Shown here: positions 1 through 5,782 of the stretch, piece after piece
How the letters are laid out: the number at the start of each line of letters is the position of its first letter
Numbering within the stretch: position 1 is the stretch's first letter
Assembly (NCBI GenBank): GCA_024653865.1
Contig: JANLHD010000089.1
Span: 1-11,028 of the forward strand
DNA length: 11,028 nt
Direction: 5' to 3'
From: an archaeon
Lineage (GTDB): Archaea > Iainarchaeota > Iainarchaeia > Iainarchaeales > Iainarchaeaceae
Program-made: the position numbers and the translations under genes
Notes under the pieces: generated by a model
The model's input: the letters and a program-made list of their open reading frames with translations, nothing else
Told to the model about the DNA's origin: nothing
The model's database searches: none

Positions 1-399
1 CGCGTGCTTTGTTTCATCACCAAAAGTCCTGCGCATTTGCCTGTGCACGCTGCCGTTTAGCGCATGGTAGCAATCATTCGCCGCGCCTCCGAAACTCTCA
101 ACCATTACATGTTCCCCTGATTTTCTTTGTGCCGCAATCGATTTTAATGACTCCAAAAACTCTTTTCGATATGAACCAAAGCTGCGGATGTTGCCGCTTG
201 GCATTATGGCGTGCAGCTTCGAGGCATCATTAGGAAAATACTTGCGTTGAAGCAACTGGAATTGTTCAAATTCCACAAAATTTTCGCAAAGCAAAATAAA
301 ATGAGTATCTCCACTGGCCATCCGCTCGCGCAAAAGCCCCGCAACACGATGGGTGCTTTCCCTGCCATCAAGCGCGTGTATCCCGACAACAATGTTCAC
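1..399 (-). CDS. Unrecognised protein, N-terminal 133 residues (runs off left edge)
   Basis: The minus strand is open from base 402 to base 1 without a stop, so the C-terminus lies outside the window. The start is GTG at 399 (TTG at 402 directly before it is the alternative), 18 bases after the stop of the upstream nucleotidyltransferase, with a G-rich GGGGGCGAT stretch in the ribosome binding position. The product begins VNIVVGIHALDGRE (1-14), a hydrophobic strand-like opening with charged residues after it. It continues with predicted alternating strands and helices, including HFILLCENF (33-41), a helix around 78-92 and ESFGGAANDCYHA (101-113). It has no signal peptide or membrane segment. 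Composition and codon use look like a real cytoplasmic protein and not an antisense shadow. I do not recognise the family. The position suggests co-transcription with the nucleotidyltransferase and hence some link to sugar metabolism, but that is context only. Confidence 0.72.
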   Translation of the reverse strand, partial: MNIVVGIHALDGRESTHRVAGLLRERMASGDTHFILLCENFVEFEQFQLLQRKYFPNDASKLHAIMPSGNIRSFGSYRKEFLESLKSIAAQRKSGEHVMVESFGGAANDCYHALNGSVHRQMRRTFGDETKHA

Positions 400-417
400 C
401 AAATCGCCCCCGATGAA

Positions 418-1110
418 TCACAAATTTTCCTCTGCTCTCTTCAGCCTCTCAAAAGTATCGGTGGTGAACCACTTTCCCGTGTGCATAAAACCGAAAAGTT
501 TCCCCCGCGCGGCGAGCTGGGGGAACATGGTTTTCTCAATCATGCAAAATCCCTTGGGGAGGTGCGAAAGCCCACCCCTCTCTATTATGTAGCATCCTGC
601 ATTGGCTAGCTTGCTTGGCGCATCCTCTTGCCTTGGCTTTTCCACAAATTCCGAAATCCTCTCGCCGTGCAGTTTCGCAATCCCGTAGCTTGAAACATCC
701 TCAACCTCCACAAGTGCAAGTGTTGCCATTGCCCCGTGCTTTGCGTGCCTTTGCGCCATCGCGGTAACGTCAAAATCAGCTATGTTGTCCCCGTTTAGCA
801 TCGCAAACCTTTCTTCAAGCATTTCCCTTGCCGCCTTCAGTGCGCCCCCGGTTCCCAGCGCTTCCTTTTCCACGGAGTACTTTATGGAAATCCCAAGCCA
901 CGACCCGTCGCCGAATTTTTCCTCGATTTTTTCGTGCAAATACCCGGTTGCAAGAATGACCTCGTCAACCCCGTGCTCAATAAGGTTTTCGAGCGCATAT
1001 TGCAGAATTGGCTTGCCGCGAACCTCAATCAGGGGCTTTGGAATTTTTTCGGTCAAGGGCCTTAGCCTTTCGCCTTTTCCGCCCGCAAGGACAAATGCCT
1101 GCCTCACCAT
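418..1110 (-). CDS. Sugar-1-phosphate nucleotidyltransferase
   Basis: Predicted cytoplasmic enzyme that joins a sugar 1-phosphate to an NTP, giving an NDP-sugar and pyrophosphate. The 230-residue product has the NTP_transferase GT-A-like fold: signature loop LAGGKGERLRPLT (8-20) with K25 of the PKPL segment, base-contacting LGTGGA (85-90), metal-site NGDN (106-109), EKP (157-159) and NAGCYI (170-175). Length fits the single-domain class without a C-terminal beta-helix. Where GalU/RmlA-like enzymes carry W-x-D-I-G, this protein reads WFTTDT (214-219), so the usual Asp and Gly are shifted or replaced. The start chosen is ATG at 1110, with AGGAG 11-12 bases upstream. TTG at 1116 lies closer to that site and would add two residues. 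It is the first gene of a minus-strand unit continuing into the gene at 399. Sugar and base specificity cannot be read from the sequence. Confidence 0.93.
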   Translation of the reverse strand: MVRQAFVLAGGKGERLRPLTEKIPKPLIEVRGKPILQYALENLIEHGVDEVILATGYLHEKIEEKFGDGSWLGISIKYSVEKEALGTGGALKAAREMLEERFAMLNGDNIADFDVTAMAQRHAKHGAMATLALVEVEDVSSYGIAKLHGERISEFVEKPRQEDAPSKLANAGCYIIERGGLSHLPKGFCMIEKTMFPQLAARGKLFGFMHTGKWFTTDTFERLKRAEENL

Positions 1111-1287
1111 GCACAATACTTCTCCTTTCGGACTAATAATTCTTTTGCGCAATAACTTTTGGCATCATCTTTTGCCAGGTTTCGTACCAATTTCTTTAAA
1201 ATGGTGATGCAACCCCAACTATTGTAACTTCTCATTATTTCCGCCTGGAAACAGGAAAGGCAGAAATCCACATCAAAGGGTTATTCA
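1111..1287. promoter_or_regulatory. Divergent promoter region between nucleotidyltransferase and ugd
   Basis: This 177-base non-coding stretch separates the start codons of two divergent genes. The best TATA-like element is TTTAAAAT at 1195-1202. Its core TTTAAA is palindromic and sits almost exactly midway, about 90 bases from each start codon, so either strand could use it. A start site 25-27 bases away would give leaders of roughly 60 bases on each side. The ugd start is preceded by AAAGGG (1275-1280), a weak ribosome binding site. No operator-like repeat stands out apart from a 4-bp stem, CCTG-GAAA-CAGG, at 1244-1255. Promoter function is inferred from composition and position. Confidence 0.45.
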
Positions 1288-2580
1288 ATGGAAATATCCG
1301 TATTCGGCACGGGCTACGTTGGCCTGGTTGCGGGGGCATGCCTCAGTGACCTTGGAAACACAGTCACGTGCGTTGACATAGACGAAAAAAAAATCGAGGC
1401 GCTCAACCGTGGGAACGTCCCCATATACGAGCCGGGCCTTGAGGAATTGGTCAAAAAAAACCACGCCGAAAAAAGGCTCTTTTTCACAACCAATTCAGTT
1501 GAGGCAATCCAAAATTCGCGGATAATTTTTATCGCCGTGGGCACCCCGCAGGACGAAGCAGGCCGCGCGGAACTCAAGTACGTAATCCAGGTGGCGCAAA
1601 CAATTGCAAAAAATGCGAACTCGCCCAAAATCATTGTTGACAAAAGCACCGTCCCCATAGGCACCGCGAAAAAAGTGCAGGACCTTGTGCGTTCAATCAC
1701 AAGCCATGAAATCGACGTGGTCTCAAACCCGGAATTTTTACGCGAAGGCACCGCGGTGCGCGATTTTTTGGAGCCCGACCGCGTGGTAATAGGCGCGTAC
1801 AACGAAAAATCCGCGGACACAATAGGGCTTCTCTACAAGCCGCTTGGAAAGGAAATCCTTTTCACCTCGCCCGAGAGCGCCGAAATGATAAAATACGCAT
1901 CCAACGCCTTTTTGGCGACAAAAATTTCATTCATAAACGAGATAGCAAACCTTTGCGAAAAAACCGGCGCCGACGTCTGTGAAGTCGCAATGGGCATGGG
2001 CCTCGACCCGCGCATTGGAAAGCAATTCCTAAATGCAGGCGCGGGCTACGGGGGCAGCTGCTTTCCAAAGGACGTTGCCGCCCTTCAGCGCATTGCACAG
2101 GACCATGATTTGGAAATGAAAATCGTGCACGCGACCCAGCAGGTTAATGCCGGCCAAAAAATAGTCCCCGTGGAAAAACTGCGCCGCGAATTCGCTTCGC
2201 TCGCGGGAAAAAAAATCGTGGTTTTGGGTCTTGCATTCAAGCCCAACACCGACGACATGCGCGAGGCGAGCTCGGTTGAAATCATCAGGGCACTCTCAAA
2301 GGAGGGCGCAAGAATCTGTGCAATCGACCCGATTGCGGAAGAGAACGCGAAAAAAATCCTCGCGGGGACAAAAGGACTCGAATTCGAAAAGGATCCGTAC
2401 AAGGCGGCAAAAAATGCGGACGCAATAATTTTGGCGACCGAGTGGAACGAGTTTTTGGAACTCGATTTTGCAAGAATAGGAAAAGAAATGAAATCAAAAA
2501 TACTCGTTGATGCAAGGAACGTTTACGACAAAAAAACGCTTATGGGGCTTGGCTTCAAGCACCAGGGAATAGGAAGGTGA
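1288..2580 (+). CDS. ugd: UDP-glucose 6-dehydrogenase
   Basis: Cytoplasmic NAD-dependent four-electron oxidation of UDP-glucose to UDP-glucuronate. The 430-residue length is normal for the family. Visible features are the Rossmann dinucleotide motif GTGYVGL (7-13), acidic D30 for the NAD ribose in CVDID, DKSTVPIGT (118-126), NPEFLREG (147-154) and the central dimer helix with K202, N206 and K212. The catalytic loop is GYGGSCFPKD (253-262) with nucleophile C258 and D262. The C-terminal UDP-binding domain includes KPNTDDMRE (318-326) with R325. The GGSCFPKD loop and the LEPDRVVIG segment (161-169) point to the UDP-glucose branch and not the UDP-HexNAc/ManNAc dehydrogenases. It leads a plus-strand operon; the next start is four bases past its stop. 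With the decarboxylase two genes on, it forms a UDP-glucose to UDP-glucuronate to UDP-xylose route. Runs of up to nine A in the reading frame (around 1384-1392) are homopolymer-prone, but the frame is intact. Confidence 0.95.
   Translation: MEISVFGTGYVGLVAGACLSDLGNTVTCVDIDEKKIEALNRGNVPIYEPGLEELVKKNHAEKRLFFTTNSVEAIQNSRIIFIAVGTPQDEAGRAELKYVIQVAQTIAKNANSPKIIVDKSTVPIGTAKKVQDLVRSITSHEIDVVSNPEFLREGTAVRDFLEPDRVVIGAYNEKSADTIGLLYKPLGKEILFTSPESAEMIKYASNAFLATKISFINEIANLCEKTGADVCEVAMGMGLDPRIGKQFLNAGAGYGGSCFPKDVAALQRIAQDHDLEMKIVHATQQVNAGQKIVPVEKLRREFASLAGKKIVVLGLAFKPNTDDMREASSVEIIRALSKEGARICAIDPIAEENAKKILAGTKGLEFEKDPYKAAKNADAIILATEWNEFLELDFARIGKEMKSKILVDARNVYDKKTLMGLGFKHQGIGR
2574..2580 (+). promoter_or_regulatory. 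Ribosome binding site overlapping the ugd stop codon
   Basis: AAGGTGA lies at 2574-2580, four bases before the ATG at 2585. Its last three bases are the ugd stop codon. It matches the archaeal anti-Shine-Dalgarno core well, so it fixes the downstream start and suggests translational coupling between the two genes. Confidence 0.7.
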
Positions 2581-2584
2581 AACA

Positions 2585-3322
2585 ATGAAGGCGCTCATAC
2601 TCGCGGCGGGATATGCAAAGAGGCTCTGGCCACTCACAAAAAACAGGCCAAAGCCATTGCTCGAGGTCAAGGGAAAGCCAATAATAGAGCACATAATTTC
2701 GCAATTCAAGGACATCCCGGAAATCGACGAGGTTTTTGTGGTCACGAACGAAAAATTCTCCCTCACTTTCGAGCAGTGGGCGGATGAATTCGACTCAAAG
2801 CTCCCGATAAAAATCATCAACGACATGACAACCTCCAACGAGGACCGCATGGGCGCGGTCGGGGACATGCATTACACCATCAAGGAAGTCGGCATCGACG
2901 ACGACCTCATGGTTATCGCCGGCGACAACCTCTACGAGTACAAGCTAGCGCAGTTCCACAAATTCTTCAGGGAAAAAAAGGCGTCCGTTGTCGCATGCAA
3001 GGACATGGAAAACATTGAGGAGGTGCGCGAAAAATTCGGCGTCGTCGACATAGACAAGGCAGGCAAAATAATCGGCTTTGAGGAAAAGCCAAAGAACCCG
3101 AAGAGCGCGCTTGCCGCAACAGCCTGCTACATTTTTTCGCGCGAGGACGTTAGGGAAATATCAAAGTACATCGATTTCGAAAACCCGCCGGACAACGCCG
3201 GGGATTTCGTGAAATGGCTAGCGAACCACAAGAGTGTTTATGCTTTCGTGTTCAGGGAAAAATGGTTCGACATAGGCTCTTTTGAAAACCTCGGCAAGGC
3301 AAGGGAGGAATTCAATGGCTAA
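2585..3322 (+). CDS. Sugar-1-phosphate nucleotidyltransferase (GalU/RmlA-like)
   Basis: Predicted to activate a hexose 1-phosphate with an NTP. The 245-residue single-domain NTP_transferase protein shows LAAGYAKRLWPLT (6-18), K23 in RPKPLL, RMGAVGD (88-94) in the base-binding position, metal-site AGDN (112-115), EEKP (166-169), ACYIFSRED (180-188) and the intact C-terminal motif WFDIGS (227-232). An Ala-Lys pair replaces the usual Gly-Thr of the signature GxGTRL, seen as GYAKRL. It belongs to the glucose-1-phosphate thymidylyl/uridylyltransferase-like group common in archaea. The base and sugar are not certain. Placed between ugd and the UDP-glucuronate decarboxylase, UTP plus glucose 1-phosphate to UDP-glucose is the most economical guess. 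The start is secured by AAGGTGA four bases upstream, and its last eight bases overlap the next gene. Confidence 0.93.
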   Translation: MKALILAAGYAKRLWPLTKNRPKPLLEVKGKPIIEHIISQFKDIPEIDEVFVVTNEKFSLTFEQWADEFDSKLPIKIINDMTTSNEDRMGAVGDMHYTIKEVGIDDDLMVIAGDNLYEYKLAQFHKFFREKKASVVACKDMENIEEVREKFGVVDIDKAGKIIGFEEKPKNPKSALAATACYIFSREDVREISKYIDFENPPDNAGDFVKWLANHKSVYAFVFREKWFDIGSFENLGKAREEFNG

Positions 3323-4244
3323 AAGAATAGGTGTTGCCGGCGGGGCCGGATTCATAGGCTCCCATCTTTGCGAATCCCTTGTTGGCGAAGGCAATGAGGT
3401 CGTATGCATCGACAGCCTAATCACAGGGGACAGGAAGAACATTTCATTGCTTGAGGGCAAGGGCTGCGATTTTTTGGAGCATGACATTTCCAAACCCGTC
3501 CGCATTCCGGGAAGTATTTCCCAAGTTTACAACCTCGCATCTCCCGCATCGCCGATTGATTATCAGGAAAAGCCGCTTGAAACCCTGATGGCCGGCTCCT
3601 TTGGCGTGAAAAACCTTTTGGATTTGGCGCGCGAAAAAAACGCGAAGTATCTTTTCGCATCCACCTCGGAAGTTTATGGGAACCCGTTAGAGCATCCGCA
3701 GAAAGAATCTTATTGGGGCAACGTGAACCCCATAGGCCCGCGCTCGTGCTATGATGAGGCAAAAAGGTTTGGCGAAGCAATGTGCGTTTCCTACAGCTCC
3801 GTGCACAAAACCGACGTCAAAATCGCGCGCATCTTCAACACCTATGGCTCGCGCATGCGCAAAAACGACGGCCGCGTGGTGCCGAACTTCATAGATCAGG
3901 CCCTTCATAAAAAACCCCTTACGGTTTACGGCAAGGGCGACCAGACGAGGAGTTTTTGCTTTGTGGGCGACATGGTTCTTGGGCTAAGCGCACTTATGGG
4001 CTCCCAAGAACGCGGGCCAATCAATTTAGGAAACCCGAAAGAAACCACTATACAAGAACTTGCAGAACTCATAATTTCCCTGTCAAAAAGCCCTTCAAAA
4101 ATCGTTTACAAGGGCCTTCCAATAGACGACCCGGAGAGAAGGCTCCCCGACATTTCGCTTGCCAAACAAAAGTTGGGCTGGGGGCCGAAAATTGGGCTTG
4201 AGGACGGCCTGCTGCGCACTATAAAGTTTTTTTCTGCGGATTAG
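3315..4244 (+). CDS. uxs: UDP-glucuronate decarboxylase-type SDR (UDP-xylose synthase-like)
   Basis: Extended short-chain dehydrogenase expected to decarboxylate UDP-glucuronate with bound NAD to give UDP-xylose, or UDP-4-keto-pentose if it releases the intermediate. The 309-residue product has GGAGFIGSH (9-17), NLASPASPIDYQ (73-84), TSEVYGNP (117-124) with the catalytic-region Glu119, and GPRSCYDEAKR (141-151) with catalytic Y146 and K150. It also has RIFNTYG (172-178), DGRVVPNF (185-192), QTRSFCFV (210-217) and DDPERRLPDI (271-280). These blocks are the signature set of the Uxs family, and the protein lacks the N-terminal membrane anchor of animal Uxs. The ATG at 3315 has GGGAGGAA just upstream (3303-3310). 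The first eight bases overlap the preceding gene, implying coupled translation. Upstream ugd makes its expected substrate. A longer in-frame start at 3282 would sit inside the upstream gene without a better ribosome site. Its 3' end overlaps the opposing methyltransferase by 26 bases. Confidence 0.93.
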   Translation: MAKRIGVAGGAGFIGSHLCESLVGEGNEVVCIDSLITGDRKNISLLEGKGCDFLEHDISKPVRIPGSISQVYNLASPASPIDYQEKPLETLMAGSFGVKNLLDLAREKNAKYLFASTSEVYGNPLEHPQKESYWGNVNPIGPRSCYDEAKRFGEAMCVSYSSVHKTDVKIARIFNTYGSRMRKNDGRVVPNFIDQALHKKPLTVYGKGDQTRSFCFVGDMVLGLSALMGSQERGPINLGNPKETTIQELAELIISLSKSPSKIVYKGLPIDDPERRLPDISLAKQKLGWGPKIGLEDGLLRTIKFFSAD

Positions 4245-4974
4245 AATTTTTTTCCCCGGCAACTCCCGGCACGGCAACGAAAATAATGCTAATTCCAAAA
4301 GGAAACGCAATCCCTTTTTTGATGCACCAATTTTCCAGCCGCAATATTGCTTCCAAAAAACTGTTCACTGGCCCCGGGGTCTTGGAAACGTCGGACCCGG
4401 ATTCCTTTCCGAACCGCCTTTTAATTATTTTTACCGCGGCTATGGGCGCAAAAAGAAAAAAATTCCAATAAGAACAAAATTTCGCGTCAAAGCCCGCGGC
4501 CTCCAGTTTTTTTCGCAATCCATTTTTTTCATATCTCCTGTAATGCCCGCACAATTCATCGTGCCTTGAAAAGAGGAATTGAAACGCCGGAACCGTGAGC
4601 ACAAGGCGCCCGTCTTTGTTGAGCATTTTTTTGATTTTTTTTAGCGCCGCGCCATCATCTTCAATGTGCTCGAGCACATCGGCAGCCAAAATAACGTCGT
4701 ACTTTTTATTTGTCCTAAAATCCTCAAGCGAGGAATTGTAAATGGACAGCCCTTTTTTTTGCGCGGATTGTGCCGCCTTTTTGTTGATTTCAACGCCCTC
4801 CACCAATATGCCCCTTTTCTTTGCCGCCAGCATATTGTTTCCGGTTCCGGGGCCAACCTCAAGCATTGTGCGAGCCGCATTGGGCACAAAACCCGCCAAA
4901 AGTTCGGCCCTTGCCTTATACCACCAGTGAGTTTTTCCAAACTTCTCCATTTTATCCAGTTCGCCCTCATCCAT
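4219..4974 (-). CDS. Class I SAM-dependent methyltransferase
   Basis: Predicted cytoplasmic small-molecule or glycan methyltransferase of 251 residues. It has an N-terminal HWWYKAR block (16-22) often seen in methyltransferases next to glycosyltransferases, motif I LEVGPGTG (38-45), acidic E62 in VEIN after strand 2, and ADVLEHIED (98-106). Motif III-like GRLVLTVPA (122-130) follows, then FSRHDELCGHYRRY (135-148), a conserved substrate-side segment of this family. A hydrophobic stretch at about 167-184 and another at about 223-236 could touch membrane, fitting a lipid-linked substrate, but neither is a convincing transmembrane helix. The start ATG at 4974 has no good ribosome site, and a TATA-like box about 30 bases upstream predicts a nearly leaderless message; ATG at 4950 is an alternative. 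It faces the ugd operon and overlaps its last gene by 26 bases. The acceptor is unknown; glycan context suggests an O-methylated sugar. Confidence 0.9.
   Translation of the reverse strand: MDEGELDKMEKFGKTHWWYKARAELLAGFVPNAARTMLEVGPGTGNNMLAAKKRGILVEGVEINKKAAQSAQKKGLSIYNSSLEDFRTNKKYDVILAADVLEHIEDDGAALKKIKKMLNKDGRLVLTVPAFQFLFSRHDELCGHYRRYEKNGLRKKLEAAGFDAKFCSYWNFFLFAPIAAVKIIKRRFGKESGSDVSKTPGPVNSFLEAILRLENWCIKKGIAFPFGISIIFVAVPGVAGEKNSNPQKKTL
4247..4253 (+). terminator. T-run terminator of the ugd operon
   Basis: Seven consecutive T begin two bases after the stop of the decarboxylase gene. A T run without a required hairpin is the usual archaeal intrinsic terminator. It lies inside the 3' end of the opposing methyltransferase gene, so termination and coding share the same bases. 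Confidence 0.4.
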
Positions 4975-5065
4975 GCCGCTAACCCCTGAGCACTAAAATC
5001 GTTTATATTGTTATGCGCTATTTTAATTAAATTGCCGCCTAATAATTTCACAAAGGTGTTGTTTT
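4975..5065. promoter_or_regulatory. Divergent promoter region, shared TATA-like box
   Basis: The 91 bases between the methyltransferase and the glycosyltransferase contain TTTATATT at 5002-5009, close to the archaeal consensus TTTAWATA and readable on both strands (AATATAAA on minus). On the minus strand a start 25-27 bases away falls a few bases before the methyltransferase ATG at 4974, so that message would be leaderless or nearly so. On the plus strand the same box predicts a start near 5032 and a leader of about 33 bases carrying AAAGGTG. A second AT-rich block, TTTTAATTAA at 5021-5030, is an alternative plus-strand TATA but would place the start on the ribosome site itself. Confidence 0.5.
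5052..5058 (+). promoter_or_regulatory. Ribosome binding site that points to an ATT start
   Basis: AAAGGTG sits seven bases before ATT at 5066, the only plausible initiation codon in the glycosyltransferase frame that keeps the conserved N-terminal strand. The nearest standard in-frame codon, GTG at 5129, has no such site and would delete the VFPCYNE motif. A TTG at 5067 is at the right spacing but out of frame by one base. Confidence 0.55.
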
Positions 5066-5782
5066 ATTGCAAAGGACCTAAGCCTGGTATTTCCCTGCTA
5101 CAATGAGTCACCGATATTCGAGGATTCGGTGAACCGCATAAGCCGTTACCTAGGCGGCACGCGGCTTGATTATGAAGTGATTTTTGTCGAGGATAGAAGC
5201 GCCGACAACACAAAAGAACTGATACAAAAAGCCGTGAAAAAAAACCGGCGCTTCAGGGCAATTTACCACGAAAAAAATACCGGAAGGGGCGGCTGTGTAG
5301 CCGATGGCTTTAGGGCGGCAAATGGCGAAGTGGTGGGGTACCTTGACATTGACCTCGAAATCGCGCCCTCCTATGTTCTTGAGATGTATGCCGCGGTAAA
5401 GAACGGCTCCGATGCGGTTTGCGCGGTAAGGTCATACGAGTTTACCGTCAAGAACTTTTTCAGAAACTTCCTTCATTTTGTTTACCTTGTGTTTTCAAAA
5501 TTCCTCCTTGCACTTCCTGTTTCTGACCCCAATGCCGGCTGCAAATTTTTTGACAGAAAAAAAATCCTGCCAATCCTCGGCCGCGCCGTGGACACCCATT
5601 GGTTTTGGGACACCGAAATAGTGAAGAGGGCACAGCTCGCGGGACTGAAGGTGACTGAAATCCCGGTGCTTTATGTTGCAAACACAAAAAAGAAAAGCAG
5701 CGTCAGGGTTTTTTCGGACACGCTGCACTTTGTTTCACGCGTGCTGTGGCTGAAAAAAGAGCTAAGAGAGGTGCGCAAATGA
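5066..5782 (+). CDS. GT2 family glycosyltransferase, dolichol-phosphate sugar synthase-like
   Basis: Expected to transfer a hexose from a nucleotide sugar to a polyprenyl/dolichyl phosphate at the cytoplasmic membrane face. The 238-residue product (numbered from the ATT codon) shows the GT-A opening LSLVFPCYNE (5-14), VEDRSADNT (41-49), NTGRGG (71-76), GEVVGYLDIDLE (87-98) with metal-binding DID (94-96), DPNAGCKFF (154-162) and WFWDTEIV (179-186). Residues about 131-150 are hydrophobic and amphipathic, as in DPM1/DPG synthases that dock on the membrane without the C-terminal transmembrane pair. The start is unusual: no ATG, GTG or TTG lies in frame before GTG at 5129, which would remove the first 21 residues including CYNE. 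A good ribosome site points to ATT at 5066. A one-base loss in the nearby AAA run is the alternative, since it would put TTG 5067 in frame. It heads a five-gene operon and overlaps the next gene by four bases. Confidence 0.88.
   Translation: MAKDLSLVFPCYNESPIFEDSVNRISRYLGGTRLDYEVIFVEDRSADNTKELIQKAVKKNRRFRAIYHEKNTGRGGCVADGFRAANGEVVGYLDIDLEIAPSYVLEMYAAVKNGSDAVCAVRSYEFTVKNFFRNFLHFVYLVFSKFLLALPVSDPNAGCKFFDRKKILPILGRAVDTHWFWDTEIVKRAQLAGLKVTEIPVLYVANTKKKSSVRVFSDTLHFVSRVLWLKKELREVRK

Noticed and set aside
211..609. Plus-strand open frame of 132 codons at the left end
   Set aside because: It lies antisense to the nucleotidyltransferase and the partial minus-strand gene, which have clear motifs or coding-like composition. 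Its own product has no recognisable domain.
782..1207. Plus-strand open frame antisense to the nucleotidyltransferase
   Set aside because: Ser/Pro/Phe-rich composition typical of the reverse complement of a real gene; the opposite strand carries intact family motifs.
1244..1255. CCTG-GAAA-CAGG mini-hairpin with a GNRA loop upstream of ugd
   Set aside because: Only four base pairs, flanks do not extend the stem; expected often by chance.
1384..1392. Run of nine A in ugd as a possible programmed frameshift site
   Set aside because: The ugd frame continues normally through it and the alternative frames give no meaningful product; such runs recur throughout the window as Lys codons.
1314..1820. 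168-codon minus-strand open frame inside ugd
   Set aside because: Mirror of the ugd codons with low-complexity Ser/Thr-rich product; ugd motifs are intact on the plus strand.
3282..3314. Extended N-terminus of the decarboxylase starting at 3282
   Set aside because: It would overlap the upstream gene by 41 bases and add residues not expected before the nucleotide-binding strand. ATG 3315 has a strong GGGAGGAA site.
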